The notes under the pieces were generated by a model. That model was not told the DNA's origin. It did no database searches and saw nothing but the letters and a program-made list of their open reading frames with translations. From an uncultured bacterium (GTDB taxonomy: Bacteria > Cyanobacteriota > Vampirovibrionia > Gastranaerophilales > Gastranaerophilaceae), in assembly GCA_948684385.1 (NCBI GenBank), contig CAPQCU010000002.1, positions 124,001 to 188,000 on the forward strand: a stretch of 64,000 nt of DNA, given 5' to 3'. The position numbers and the translations under genes are program-made. Shown here one piece after another: positions 24,401-31,696 of the stretch; the first letter of the stretch is position 1; each line of letters opens with the position of its first letter.

Positions 24401-27367
24401 TTCTTTAGCTCCGCTTCCTGACTGAACATAGTTACCTGAAAATTCTGTCGCAGCATTATCAGCAGTTATTACAATATCTTTAACTGTATAAATCGCACCG
24501 CCGTGAGCAGTTCCGGTTGTTGATTTTGCGTAATTGTCTTTGAAACTTGTGTTTTTGATATTAAGATTATAGTAACTTGCAGCACTGTTATAAATCGCAC
24601 CACCCTGAGCATCGCCGGAAGAAGTTGTAACATAGTTGCCTGTGAATGTGGAGTTCTGAATTCCATTTGAGATAGAATTAGTGTTATAAATGGCTCCACC
24701 AAATGCACCGGTTGAACCGGAAGCATAGTTGCCGGAATAAGTACCGTCATTTAAGCCTGAAATTGTAGAATTGTTATAAATACCGCCGCCGTAAGCAATA
24801 CCGCTTGTTGATTTTACGTAATTGTCCTTAAAACTACCTGTTATTGTTCCAATATTATATTCATTAGAAATAGCACCGCCGTAAGAAGTTTCTTTACCTG
24901 ATGCATAGTTATTAGTAAAGCTTCCTGTAATATTACTAATGTATGAATAACTGTTATTATTGTATATAGCTCCGCCTTTTGCAGCAGCATTAACTGACTC
25001 AACATGGTTAAGATTAAAATTACCGGTAATTGTACCAATTTTATTCTGGTTATAAATTGCACCGCCGCTTGATTCAGAAGATCCTTTTACATAGTTGCCG
25101 GTAAAATTACCTGTAATATTACCTATTCCATAAGAACTGCTGCCGCGACTATAGTAATCATTAAAAATTGCACCGCCTTGTGCACCGGCGCTTTCTGATA
25201 TAGCATAGTTTCCAATAAAATCACCTTTAATAGCACCAATCTGTACATAGTTGCCTTTGTTATAAATAGCACCGCCTAAGCCTGTACCGAGTTTTGTATC
25301 TACATAGTTACCTGTAAAATTACCGGTAATATCACCAATCTTTGACCCGTTAAATATAGCACCACCGTAAGCCAGACTATCGGAGCTTTCACCATCACCA
25401 TCTCTGGTAGTTACATAGTTGCTATTAAAGTCACCTATAATATTACCTATTTTCTTTTCATATCCGGTGCTGGATGAGCCTTGTACTCCGTTATAAATCG
25501 CTCCGCCTTGTGCTTCACAGCCTGCTTTTGCCCAGTTACCGGTAAAACTGCCTGTTATATCACCTATTCGTGAATAATAATAGCCTCCGAGATTATTGTA
25601 CAGCGCACCACCGTAAGCGTAAGTTTTTGCGTAATTGGATTTTGTATCATTATGTCCACCCTGATAAGAACCTCCCTGAGCTGTTGCTAACGCGTAGTTA
25701 CCGGTAAAGTTACCGGTAATATTTCCCATATATTTATCAGTACCTTCATACATTATAGCCCCGCCGTAAGCGTAAGAAGTCGCATTTGCGTATTCACTAT
25801 AATCATCACTGGTCGATGAACTCGTTGAAGTGCTGGAATCTGCTATCGCAGAAATGCTGTAAATATATGTAGAAGATCCATCTTTCCAATAATGATAGTA
25901 CCCGCCATCACTATGGCTATCACGATTACCACTTGAAGATGCTGATGTTGAAAGATTAACTTCATATTCTTCTTTTTCAGTTATTTGTTTTCTTGAACCA
26001 TCATCATTATACACATAATTGCCATTGGCATCCTTTTCATAATATGTACTTGTATGAGTTAATGTATACGATTTTGATGCACTAGCTGAAGCTGAACCTG
26101 CAGTAACTGTTGCACTACCACTATACTCCATACTTGTACCATGGATAGATGTACCGCCTTTAGCGTCAGCATGGACATAGTTTCCTGTAAAATCACCTGT
26201 TATATTACCTACAGAGTTGGAAGCATAAATCGCACCGCCTCCTGCTTTCGCAACAGCACTTGTATCAGCAGTTGTACTACAGCTAGCATCTGCAGAAGCT
26301 GACGCTGTAGCATAAGCACTTGCACTGCCATCATCGTTGGAATCAGAAGCATTACCCGCTGTTGCATGAGCATCTCCAGCATGTGCTTCTGCATACCCGC
26401 CTTTTGCATATCCGCCTCTGGCATTAGATTCTACATAATTATTAACAAAATTACCTTTTATATCTTGCATTGAAGAGGTGCCGCCAACTGCACCGCCATA
26501 AGCATTAGACTCAGCTGTAGCTCCTGCTGAAGCACTTGCATAAGCATCGGCATTAGCAGATGCACTGCCGGTACTTGATTCATCGTAATCATCAGAAGCG
26601 TAAGTATAATCAGAACCTGCTTTTGCTGTACCGCCACTTATTGTCTGGGTTATGTGTGAGCCGACAAAATCTGATTTAATATTAGCTGATGTATTATAAA
26701 CAGCACCGCCATAAGTTGTAGAACTCGCATTTGCAGAAGCACTGCCATAACTTGTGCCTGAATAGTCGCTTGTACCGCCACTTACAGTAACAGTGTTATT
26801 TACTCTGAATACTTTATTCGTAACAGGTTCTTCTGCTGTAGTATTGGTTCGTGTAGTCACATTCGTATATCCGGACGGAGCTGTGTAAGTATATCTCATA
26901 TACTTGGTCTGACCGTTCGGAAGATTTAGCTTAACGGTATCAGCTCCCGCAGAAGTGACTTCGCTCCAAGCTATATTAGCAGCAGTTCCCGCTTTTGCAA
27001 CATTCAAAGTAATCTTCCAGTACTGGGTTGTTATCGTACCGTCAGCATTGACTTTTTCTGTCTTGTAATGATAATCGTCTTTTGTTCCAGCAACAACATT
27101 ATACAGGCTATTCGCAGCAAAACCTGTAGCAACTCCTTTTATAGATTTATGAACAGCATTATTGACCCGTGCTTTTATAACATCATTCACTCCGCCTTCG
27201 TTGTCCGAAGTACGGCTTGTTGCAGCAAATTCAACCGCAGCTGACTCTTGCCCGTCGCCTATAAAACAGAGACCGGCTAATGCTGCTATTACAATTTTTT
27301 TTGCTGCGCAATCCTTCGCTTGAGGTTTGCCCTCTTTTGCTGCAACATTGATTTTATCTTTACCCAT
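15488..27367 (-). CDS. Giant repeat-rich autotransporter (about 3,960 aa)
   Basis: Start taken at ATG 27367 (AGGTG just upstream). Domains: an extended signal region (residues about 1-45, basic then IVIAALAGLCFIG); Ser/Ala/Tyr-rich Pmp-like repeats to about residue 965 (GGAIYN ... ITGNFTGNY motifs); then short-repeat beta-helix sections, first NLSGGT-type, then long arrays of TNSGxLxVxGxVxxK-type units with larger periods of about 110-120 residues (LTSTGxLxNTxSLTVDGHAxLNDxTNSG). A translocator barrel lies near residues 3625-3880 (AWYKPFVGFESM to LNFGLRWEVGG). A 79-residue tail after the barrel ends in FKLNF. It is expected to be surface-displayed; adhesion is plausible but not shown. Confidence 0.9.
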   Translation of the reverse strand: MGKDKINVAAKEGKPQAKDCAAKKIVIAALAGLCFIGDGQESAAVEFAATSRTSDNEGGVNDVIKARVNNAVHKSIKGVATGFAANSLYNVVAGTKDDYHYKTEKVNADGTITTQYWKITLNVAKAGTAANIAWSEVTSAGADTVKLNLPNGQTKYMRYTYTAPSGYTNVTTRTNTTAEEPVTNKVFRVNNTVTVSGGTSDYSGTSYGSASANASSTTYGGAVYNTSANIKSDFVGSHITQTISGGTAKAGSDYTYASDDYDESSTGSASANADAYASASAGATAESNAYGGAVGGTSSMQDIKGNFVNNYVESNARGGYAKGGYAEAHAGDAHATAGNASDSNDDGSASAYATASASADASCSTTADTSAVAKAGGGAIYASNSVGNITGDFTGNYVHADAKGGTSIHGTSMEYSGSATVTAGSASASASKSYTLTHTSTYYEKDANGNYVYNDDGSRKQITEKEEYEVNLSTSASSSGNRDSHSDGGYYHYWKDGSSTYIYSISAIADSSTSTSSSTSDDYSEYANATSYAYGGAIMYEGTDKYMGNITGNFTGNYALATAQGGSYQGGHNDTKSNYAKTYAYGGALYNNLGGYYYSRIGDITGSFTGNWAKAGCEAQGGAIYNGVQGSSSTGYEKKIGNIIGDFNSNYVTTRDGDGESSDSLAYGGAIFNGSKIGDITGNFTGNYVDTKLGTGLGGAIYNKGNYVQIGAIKGDFIGNYAISESAGAQGGAIFNDYYSRGSSSYGIGNITGNFTGNYVKGSSESSGGAIYNQNKIGTITGNFNLNHVESVNAAAKGGAIYNNNSYSYISNITGSFTNNYASGKETSYGGAISNEYNIGTITGSFKDNYVKSTSGIAYGGGIYNNSTISGLNDGTYSGNYASGSTGAFGGAIYNTNSISNGIQNSTFTGNYVTTSSGDAQGGAIYNSAASYYNLNIKNTSFKDNYAKSTTGTAHGGAIYTVKDIVITADNAATEFSGNYVQSGSGAKEAEAIYMNGANVTLTAQNNGSIKFDDNINAASSSSYLYLQGNSTGNIFLNGQVKTARTILNGGNLTFGTDTFKTSSLDANGGVINLQDEKINNYNINYLYSSSYGTNWKLDVDLANKKTDTLTINSGSGYVYIDKVDVTGVLEEDGSLIVQVIKNATNSSVQLRLNSSLTYRQLLKETETAEKDEIKALTNWDTVYSQLDQIVKVYGQLSLATTSTSNDSIKYTTTSDISGNGYSVQGDTLKLWNQLETTDAKTFKFAAASNTYTLTDNLGATQGNSTVSGVASGNNKSTLNMNGKTGFEVSSGKTLTLNNVNITNAVNSEGSVVNNASGGTANINNINLNSTNSNAAIKNAGTLNVTGGTNTIGTAISGTGTLNINGGSTLTMNNNKSINQGTVNINNGTLNLSDSAKVNGTLALGASGIANMSANGITSNVSNAGNLNLSGGTVSKVISGTGKTTLKGNTTNSAGINQAVTVNSGVTLTNNSTLGSTDGVITNAGTINTSATNIKGNVTNTSTLNLSGGTLSKAVSGSGKTSIVGDVIANATIGQQILITDVGDLTIHANNVGGPVTNNGILTLTGGTLSQVVTGEGALGIDGNVTNNNVISQRVIVKEGGNLTNNNNIGSVTNYGTLTSKGEYLTGTIVNQNTLNLSGTIGKTVSGNGTTYVASALTFTNGADITNILNLANNSVLNANGDANSNYAIGTLTGNGDVKVNAGNLLIDNSANLHNLTNTGKTTVGGNITASGTIESTGVLDASGNVLASAVTNRGNASIGGNLTSTGNILTTNRLETEGSVSGKDFTNNGTAIINENLTASGNILTTNNMNVTGNVSGNSFRSEGVVTVGKDLTSNGVINAAGQLDVAGKVVGTTLTNSAVTQIGKTLELTGNITNTGSITANGKVTAKDVDNDGTLIFKTGAELKDITNDGTVNVIGELSAQDIVNNNDFDVTGNVTSRNLDNTNDMDITGNVNVAALLKNSSNLDVTGAVTTVNMQNSGIANIGSTLTSTGILTNTNSLTVNGKANLNDVTNKGALTLKNGADIHDLTNEEVVSITGETNANNIVNKKQMDVEGNVNVEKNVTNDGTLNVTGNLTAKGDVVSNDTLNIDGNFSSASLTNTGDAEITGTMTVNGNVENTQNLTVTGHVISQNVDNSGTLIFKDGAEVKDFTNDGTVSVTGVLSAQDIVNNEEKIFNVDGEVIAKNLTNHGDMDITGSLNVANTIRNTGDLDVLGSAVAKEVINTGNFNVGNSGSVSITGDLTTTENITTSGLLSVAGSVTAKDLTNRGTLIAGKGAELNGLINEDDANINITGDLNVNGIITDGANSIENDGVIIVDGNLNAKSNVVNTDTITVTKNFSTQGNLTTSGALNVTGNLSAVNISNSGDAEIGGTLSASGNIDNSKNLTVEGHVVSKNITNSGDIIFQDGAEVQDITNDGNISISGTLLSRDIINNEDKIFSVIGDVTSNMINNKGDMDVSGNVDVVTNIFNNSALDIGGYLRAVDLTNTGAANIGGDLTSTGILKNTDSLTVDGHAGLNDVTNSGSIVIKQGAETHDVVTEGIFDITGDLVSNNIENSGDMDVSGNVTVTKNVSNSETLDIGGSLSAVDVTNTGAVNIGGDLTSTGLLNNTDSLTVDGHANLNDLTNSGTLTIKQGADARDITNDGSVYITGTLNARDIVNNEAKIFDVNGDVNASNVTNHGDMDVNGNLVVENLLKNTGDLDVIGTATAKEIQNTGNFKVHNNAVVNVSGDLSATENITTSGLMQVEGSMSGVDITNDGVLTVLKDVTSTGNLINTNQMTVEGHSVLNTASNSGTMIVNNGVEVKELVNANVASIKNGFTAQLVQNDGTLSIANGTSRVKEIINNSQINITGENFTLEDRISTGTQRNNITGNVNIKDSVFNTNGLIQNQIVKVDNSTLNFGNNGDVLKNSTLEVSNNTVVNTADGVFTDYEMDELHSSADSRYTIDVMLSKDEQKADTFNLKNGGSGIVHISSINVGTNILNDCDDNESYVLQIIKTAAGNDAPQLDYDGSKVLNQASAVMSSDIIFAKDFGLASTTTINDSIEIRGWQDTFVKWADYVTPVYSDATEPEKKVFTFVDNSTTILTRDVEEIKMDDITINGANNTFDINGKDFLSKVNETQNVTISNINIVNNNNDKATDNKGVLNLNNVKTDKDLINNNDLNMTGVMDMANVTNNSELSFEGSNITMKDFTNTANSVFVGDVKTNDITNDSSVKITGNLVSVDVVSNTGSKFDLSGNANLDNLTNDGNMTIGGSVVAKEVVSNGENGELLVEGSVFAKELKNDGNVTVNKDVTVNEINNTGKVVIHGDTSAQKITNTEGAAGIIGNVVAENIYNDKTMTITGDISTNKITNLGTIDVKDSNFIVGSIETDKRGVLNITNTELLPIGLVQNQDITSTDSTITVYNPYNLSNNSMVLNGSTLDFGALSTAPVHFTQFDLNDGSTVNISSSAVDFTTNTMGMITADKFAQAGENTVVNLYNINVLNNIANNVTVAEVPFADMSFAESVKYHGQSYVYTPVYKFGSSYNWRDGNMIFVRGGYFNPDTGKIEYPSNPSDMFNPAALTGAVASQIAAAAQMNQTFNYAFQHSDNFMLMPQHQRVAEINKNKYAIAGIMDTGRDVTMSDEGSAWYKPFVGFESMELKIGPKVSSTTYGSMIGYDTPVKEWKHGWARAFTTYGGYNGSQSRYKEVDITQNGASIGTTMTLYKGNFFNATTLSLGANFSENSTMFGREDSFMLAGGVGNKTGYNFEFKDGKYIVQPNLMLAYSCIKTFDYTGATGARMEIDPLHSIQVAPGVKFIANTKNGWQPYLAANVVMNFMDRSNVRVDDVALPEMSITPYVQYGIGLQKVFKDNFMAFGSAMFQNGGRSGVGLNFGLRWEVGGDKGIDNVEAPNKTPIVLMPDLPDETAPEAQSQPKKQGENVIEITTNRYPVKNVNFNHKDAVELDVPENAVQPVAFKLNF
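17240..23560 (-). repeat. Coding tandem repeats of the autotransporter passenger
   Basis: This part of the gene encodes several hundred residues of degenerate ~18-20-residue beta-helix units, arranged in larger near-identical blocks (for example around 18950-20350 and 21000-21700). Such DNA is prone to recombination and assembly collapse. Confidence 0.75.
24470..26700 (-). repeat. Coding Pmp-like repeats (GGAIYN / GNFTGNY)
   Basis: Roughly twenty copies of the pair ITGNFTGNY and GGAIYN, as in chlamydial Pmp and other polymorphic membrane proteins, interspersed with low-complexity Ser/Ala/Tyr/Asp segments. Confidence 0.8.
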
Positions 27368-27466
27368 ATAACACCTGATAATTTCAATTTTTGCAAACTT
27401 CACATAAGCATTTGGTGCGCAAATGCCTACATGGGGTATCTACCTTGTTCATACTCTATACTTTAT

Positions 27467-27494
27467 ATTATATCTTATTGTATATATTTTTCAA
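27467..27494 (-). promoter_or_regulatory. Sigma-70-type promoter of the autotransporter gene
   Basis: TTGAAA (27489-27494) and TATAAT (27467-27472) on the minus strand, 16-bp spacer, about 95 nt upstream of the ATG. Confidence 0.55.
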
Positions 27495-27575
27495 GTCATC
27501 CTTTTGGACGAAATCTTTTAATCATGCAAGTTTTAACCTAATATAATTTACAAAAATTTTGCTTGAAATTCTATA

Positions 27576-27597
27576 TAACATTTTGTATAAAATGTTA
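27576..27597. promoter_or_regulatory. Palindrome TAACATTTT-GTAT-AAAATGTTA
   Basis: 9-bp perfect arms. The 22-bp core is the exact reverse complement of the palindrome at 27751-27772. The gap 27404-27857 between the divergent autotransporter and HNH genes holds these two palindromes and the promoter; nothing coding is seen in it. Confidence 0.6.
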
Positions 27598-27750
27598 CGT
27601 TAAATTAGAAAACACACACCCCCATCACACCCTGATACCGATACTTTTGCCCGATTAGCAAATTCGCACAATTTTGTAAAACATGAAAAAAGCTACCCAT
27701 TATATTAGAAAAATTATAGAAAAAATAAGCATTTTACAAAAATCGTTATA

Positions 27751-27772
27751 TAACATTTTATACAAAATGTTA
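27751..27772. promoter_or_regulatory. Palindrome TAACATTTT-ATAC-AAAATGTTA
   Basis: Same arms as at 27576, with the central four bases inverted (GTAT to ATAC). TTTACAAAAAT precedes both copies. Candidate operator for the divergent genes. Confidence 0.6.
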
Positions 27773-27857
27773 CGGAGCCGGACGTAAGACGGGCTTGGGG
27801 TCAATCAGGCTTGTAAAATTTCTTAAATCTTGTATCATGAAAATAAAAAGGCCCGTC

Positions 27858-28892
27858 ATGCCGGCAAAAAAATTAAAACGAATTACACCCCAAAACTACC
27901 TCAAATACTACTATGATATCCCTTTTGAGGGTAAAACTTCTGCCGGAAAACCTTTAAGAAAGCTTAAAAACATTACCTGTCCTTACAGAGGAGTAAAAAT
28001 TATACCAAATGAAACAATAAAAGGGTTTGAAAAAGGTTTAGCCAGATGTAAAACAGCAATCGATGCAGTAGAGCTCTTAGCTCCTTATCAAGAGAACATG
28101 CTTTCAGTTGAAAAATCTATTTATGCAATATTCAAAGATTTTGCACTTCTTAACCCCGAAGACAACCTTCAAAACTGCCTCCAGATGATTAAAACCAACT
28201 GCCTTACAAAGCTTAAACTCGAAGAAATGGAAGTCTTAGACGATGTAGACATTTTAACCAGAAAACTTTCTCCGCAAACAGCGTTAAAAATCAGAGCAAA
28301 AACAACAAAATGCAGGCAAATTATTTTAAGCAGCTCTACTAATGATACTTTCAAGCGTAAAATATTCTTAAACTCGCTTGAAGAAATAATCCCGAAAGAG
28401 AACGAGCGCGAAATTTTCAACGACATAAAGAACAAAGCTCTTTTCCTCCCTACTTCTGAGAGCAGCCGAAACGCTTTTGTCGTAAAGTACTCAAAACGAA
28501 CACAAATGGAATTTGTCCGTCGTATTTTTATCGCTTCCACAGGTTCTATAGAACACGTCACTCCGGCTTCACACGGAGGTTTAAACACAATCGGAAACTT
28601 CCTCTTAACAACGGCAAGCGGAAATCGTTACCGCGAGAATATGCCTCTCAGTGAATACATTAAAAGGCATCCGCAGATTCCCGGCTACATGCAGAAGTAC
28701 ATCGATGACATAATTAGAGAAATCCATGCCGGAAATTTACAAGGAAACGAAACTTATCCATACAAAATAAAGAAAAAACTTTTTGAGGAGTCTAAAGGAA
28801 GGATTATGATTAGCCTCTCAGCTTACAAATACTCGGAAGAAGAAGCCGCGCTTGCTGTAGAAGCTTACGAGCATCGTTGGGATAATCAATAA
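27858..28892 (+). CDS. HNH-motif protein
   Basis: 344 residues from ATG 27858, preceded by AAAAGG; ATG 27837 in the same frame is an alternative without a binding site. The N-terminus is basic (AKKLKRITPQNYLKYYY), the middle helical. Near residue 233 lies an HNH-like motif: SIEHVTPASHGGLNTIGNFLL, with His, Pro, Gly-Gly and Asn in the expected spacing, followed by SGNRYREN. This suggests a nuclease or a structural zinc-less HNH fold; the substrate is unknown. It is divergent from the autotransporter, and the last 7 bases overlap the convergent lrgB gene. Confidence 0.7.
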   Translation: MPAKKLKRITPQNYLKYYYDIPFEGKTSAGKPLRKLKNITCPYRGVKIIPNETIKGFEKGLARCKTAIDAVELLAPYQENMLSVEKSIYAIFKDFALLNPEDNLQNCLQMIKTNCLTKLKLEEMEVLDDVDILTRKLSPQTALKIRAKTTKCRQIILSSSTNDTFKRKIFLNSLEEIIPKENEREIFNDIKNKALFLPTSESSRNAFVVKYSKRTQMEFVRRIFIASTGSIEHVTPASHGGLNTIGNFLLTTASGNRYRENMPLSEYIKRHPQIPGYMQKYIDDIIREIHAGNLQGNETYPYKIKKKLFEESKGRIMISLSAYKYSEEEAALAVEAYEHRWDNQ

Positions 28893-29554
28893 ATTAGTCG
28901 TACAAGAACAGGAGCGATAATCACCGTCAAAATTCCGACAACCACAAGCGCGAGAGTGCTCATTACAACCTGTTTGGGTTTTCCGGTCTCAATGCATTTA
29001 CTTGTACCTAAAACATGGCTTGCTGCGCCAATCGCAAGTCCAATTGCTGCATCATCCTTAACTCCAATCAAGTTCAAAATCTTATGACCGAAAACAGCAC
29101 CAAAAATCCCTGTCAAGACAACAGTACAAGCTGTAAGTTCAGGAATTCCATGCAAGCTCTTTGAAACTTCAATTGCAATAGGAGCAGTAACTGACTTTGG
29201 TAGCATTGAAATCACAAGAGAATGTTCAGCATGGCATACATTTCCAATAAAGTTGGTGCTCAAAATTGCAATCACAACAGCAAATACAAAAGCTGTATAG
29301 ATTACCCGTTTATTTCGTACGAGCAGGTTTAGGTTTTTATAAAGAGGATACCCGAGTGAAATCGTAGCCGGAGCAAGTAAAAAAGTTAAAAAAGATACCG
29401 ACTGCTTATACTCCGCATAATTAATATGAAATAGCTTTAAAAGCAGAATAATAGCAGCCCCTGCAATCAGAATAGGAGAAAGCAAGCTTATTTTCAGCTT
29501 TTGTGAAAATTTAAACAAAGCAACAGTTACTGCAATTCCCAGAGGATTAATCAT
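28886..29554 (-). CDS. lrgB: LrgB/CidB-family membrane protein
   Basis: 222 residues, normal length. Six or more hydrophobic segments and the conserved LrgB region: SVTAPIAIEVSKSLHGIPELTACTVVLTGIFGAVFG, then GLAIGAASHVLGTSKCIE. LrgB works with LrgA in a holin-antiholin-like system; homologues take part in murein hydrolase control, pyruvate uptake or glycolate export in other organisms. The start overlaps the lrgA end by 8 bases, so the two form one operon. Confidence 0.92.
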   Translation of the reverse strand: MINPLGIAVTVALFKFSQKLKISLLSPILIAGAAIILLLKLFHINYAEYKQSVSFLTFLLAPATISLGYPLYKNLNLLVRNKRVIYTAFVFAVVIAILSTNFIGNVCHAEHSLVISMLPKSVTAPIAIEVSKSLHGIPELTACTVVLTGIFGAVFGHKILNLIGVKDDAAIGLAIGAASHVLGTSKCIETGKPKQVVMSTLALVVVGILTVIIAPVLVRLIY

Positions 29555-29915
29555 TTTTCTGCTCCTTATTCAAGAACTTCAGCCCGTGTTCAACAAAAAG
29601 CCCGACAGTTACTATCATTACAGTCGTAGTAACAAAAATTACAAGCAGAATAGAAAGCCAGTTTTTGAGCAGAATATCTTTGTAAACAATAAGCCCCACA
29701 ACAAACGGAACAAAAAGCACAGCCATATTCTTTAGCAAAAAATTTGAAGCAGCCTCCACCCATTCTTCTTTTATAATCCCCGCAAAAAGTGACAGAGTAA
29801 AAAGAATTAACCCCAGAATAGCAGGAGGAAAAGCAATGCCCGTAAGTTTTATAATGTACAAGCTTACGTAATAAATTAAAAATAATATTCCAAACCCGGA
29901 TATAAACTTAAGCAT
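29547..29915 (-). CDS. lrgA: LrgA/CidA-family membrane protein
   Basis: 122 residues with four hydrophobic segments and the LrgA signature region IAFPPAILGLILFTLSLFAGIIKEEWVEAASNFLLKNMAVLFVPFVVGL. It is the holin-like partner of LrgB. The ATG overlaps the stop of the upstream M48 protease gene by one base, so the three genes are probably co-transcribed on the minus strand. Confidence 0.92.
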   Translation of the reverse strand: MLKFISGFGILFLIYYVSLYIIKLTGIAFPPAILGLILFTLSLFAGIIKEEWVEAASNFLLKNMAVLFVPFVVGLIVYKDILLKNWLSILLVIFVTTTVMIVTVGLFVEHGLKFLNKEQKND

Positions 29916-31156
29916 TACAAAGCGTCAACCTGTTCCTGAATATATTTGTTTGAAGGTGCAAGTTTCTGCGCATAGTTTGCAAACGCTTTTGCATTTTCCA
30001 AATATTTCTTTTTTCCGGTTTTCTTATACAAATATTCTTCTGTGTAAGAGAAATAAAGATAAGCAACAGGGTTCTTTTTGTCCAGTTCCAATAATTTGCT
30101 AAAATACTCTTCTGCTTTATTAAAATCTCCACTCAGGTAAGATTTATAAGCATATCTGGTATACAAATCAACCGGAGTTTCTGTGCTATAAGCTTCTGAC
30201 TGAGTTTTTGCAGTATTTTTTTCAATCACAAGAGACTTTCTATCAGATGACAATCTTGGCTTAAGAACTTCTGATTTGTAGATATTATAAGCACCCTGTT
30301 TCTTCATTTCATCTTCCATGAAATACTTTCTGGACTCTGCATAATTTTCCAGACGGTGTTTCCCTGTAGGATGAGTATAAGCAAACTCAGAATCATTATC
30401 CATTGTATAAATAAAAGACAAAGTTTCTTTTGCTTTTGACAAATCATATCCGGCTTTTGCAGCCAACCTTGCGCCTTCTGTATCAGCAGCGTATTCCATT
30501 TTTTTAGAGTCGGAAACATAAGCTTTTATAGCAATTGCTCTAAGAGCGCTGTCTTCCGGAAAAGAATTAATCTTGTGTATATACTTTGCAGATCTAACCT
30601 GATGCCCTAAAACTGAATGTGCCATTTCATGACCAATCAAAAGCGCAAGAGCATCGTCATTAGCAGAAAGAGAGTCAAAAGCTCCGGCATGTATAGTTAT
30701 ACAATTGGTTTCACTTGAAAAAGCATTAAATGAATTGTCTTTTGAAAAAACTATTCTCCAGTTCATAAAATCCAAATTATTTGCACGAATTATTTTTTCT
30801 GCAACTCTGTATACTTTGTAGAAATCTTCGCCATAAGCCTGAACGTTATAATTGTCAGCTTTTTTACCGCACAAAGCAGCTTTTATCTTTGAATAAATAA
30901 GATTATCAGATGCTGTTTTCGCATTCAATTTATCCTGACTTACAATGCTATATCCGCCAAGATGAATAAGTTTAGGGTCTTTTATATTTTTATTTAAAAC
31001 ACTATCTTCTGTATAATCTGCGTAATATCTATCTGCAGTGCTGTATTTTTGGGCTTTTTCCATTTCACGAATTTGAATTTTGGCATAATCTTTTGCATAA
31101 ACAGCTGTATTCAATAAAACACATAACGCGATAGACGACCATATAACTTTTTTCAT
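29915..31156 (-). CDS. Secreted M48-family metalloprotease with TPR tail
   Basis: 413 residues from ATG 31156, chosen because AAAAGGAGA precedes it and a signal peptide follows (MKKVIWSSIALCVLLNTAVYAKD). The longer frame to 31339 only reads backwards through the tRNA-Tyr gene. The zinc site is LLIGHEMAHSVLGHQ (HExxH), with the third ligand expected in MEYAADTEGARLAAKAGYD. C-terminal helices (KSYLSGDFNKAEEYFSKLLELDKKNPVAYLYF) are TPR-like, as in BepA-type proteases that act on outer-membrane protein assembly. It is followed by lrgAB. Confidence 0.9.
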   Translation of the reverse strand: MKKVIWSSIALCVLLNTAVYAKDYAKIQIREMEKAQKYSTADRYYADYTEDSVLNKNIKDPKLIHLGGYSIVSQDKLNAKTASDNLIYSKIKAALCGKKADNYNVQAYGEDFYKVYRVAEKIIRANNLDFMNWRIVFSKDNSFNAFSSETNCITIHAGAFDSLSANDDALALLIGHEMAHSVLGHQVRSAKYIHKINSFPEDSALRAIAIKAYVSDSKKMEYAADTEGARLAAKAGYDLSKAKETLSFIYTMDNDSEFAYTHPTGKHRLENYAESRKYFMEDEMKKQGAYNIYKSEVLKPRLSSDRKSLVIEKNTAKTQSEAYSTETPVDLYTRYAYKSYLSGDFNKAEEYFSKLLELDKKNPVAYLYFSYTEEYLYKKTGKKKYLENAKAFANYAQKLAPSNKYIQEQVDAL

Positions 31157-31227
31157 ACATTCTCCTTTTATAAATAAAAGATAACATCTTTGAATGAAAA
31201 TTTCAACCATATTTAACAAATACAAAT

Positions 31228-31256
31228 AAAAAAGACTCCATAATGGAGTCTTTTTT
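31228..31256 (-). terminator. Terminator after the tRNA cluster
   Basis: GACTCCA-TAA-TGGAGTC stem flanked by A- and T-runs; works in either direction, and follows tRNA-Tyr on the minus strand. Confidence 0.88.
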
Positions 31257-31262
31257 AAGAAT

Positions 31263-31345
31263 TGGGCAGGGGTGGATTCGAACCACCGTACACTCTCGTG
31301 AACAGATTTACAGTCTGTCGCCTTTAGCCACTCGGCCACCTACCC
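31263..31345 (-). tRNA. tRNA-Tyr (anticodon GTA)
   Basis: Acceptor GGGTAGG/CCTGCCC, anticodon arm CAGACTGTAAATCTG with GTA, long variable arm as in bacterial tRNA-Tyr, T arm GGTGGTTCGAATCCACC. CCA is not encoded. Confidence 0.95.
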
Positions 31346-31354
31346 TTATTAAAT

Positions 31355-31426
<72 letters not shown>

Positions 31427-31462
31427 AAGTTTTTACAAGCGCTATTCGTTTGTCAAAATAAA

Positions 31463-31534
31463 AGCCGGTAATAGGAATCGAACCTACAACCTACGGTTTA
31501 CAAAACCGTTGCTCTACCGTTGAGCTATACCGGC
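31463..31534 (-). tRNA. tRNA-Thr (anticodon TGT)
   Basis: Acceptor GCCGGTA/TACCGGC, anticodon loop TTTGTAA with stem ACGGT/ACCGT, T arm GTAGGTTCGATTCCTAT. First of the three tRNAs in transcription order. Confidence 0.95.
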
Positions 31535-31642
31535 GTCAAGTTCTATGATATTAGAAAAAAAATTTATTGTCAACTCAATTTTTTGACTTTTTCAAAAAAA
31601 TAATTATATCTACATTAAACGGATGATTTTGAACTTTTCTTC

Positions 31643-31670
31643 TAAAGAAAACATACTAAATATCCGATAA
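31643..31670 (+). promoter_or_regulatory. Sigma-28 (FliA)-like flagellar promoter
   Basis: TAAAGAAA (31643-31650), 12-bp spacer, TCCGATAA (31663-31670), close to the known TAAAGTTT-N11-GCCGATAA pattern. About 27 nt before the first flagellar rod gene. Confidence 0.6.
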
Positions 31671-31696
31671 ATCATGATAGTAAATGAGGTACAACT

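Noticed and set aside
15488..27367. CRISPR-like regularity of repeats
   Set aside because: The repeats are in-frame, degenerate and coding, with no constant repeat plus unique spacer pattern; no cas genes are nearby.
27795..27857. Upstream start of the HNH protein
   Set aside because: No ribosome site before 27795; AAAAGG precedes ATG 27858, although ATG 27837 cannot be fully excluded.
28169..28588. Minus-strand frame of 139 residues
   Set aside because: Antisense to the HNH protein; no start signal and low-complexity composition.
31157..31339. Longer N-terminus of the M48 protease (frame open to 31339)
   Set aside because: The extra part reads through the 31228-31256 terminator and the tRNA-Tyr gene and gives the familiar tRNA-derived peptide (MAEWLKATDCKS). 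A signal peptide and Shine-Dalgarno mark ATG 31156.
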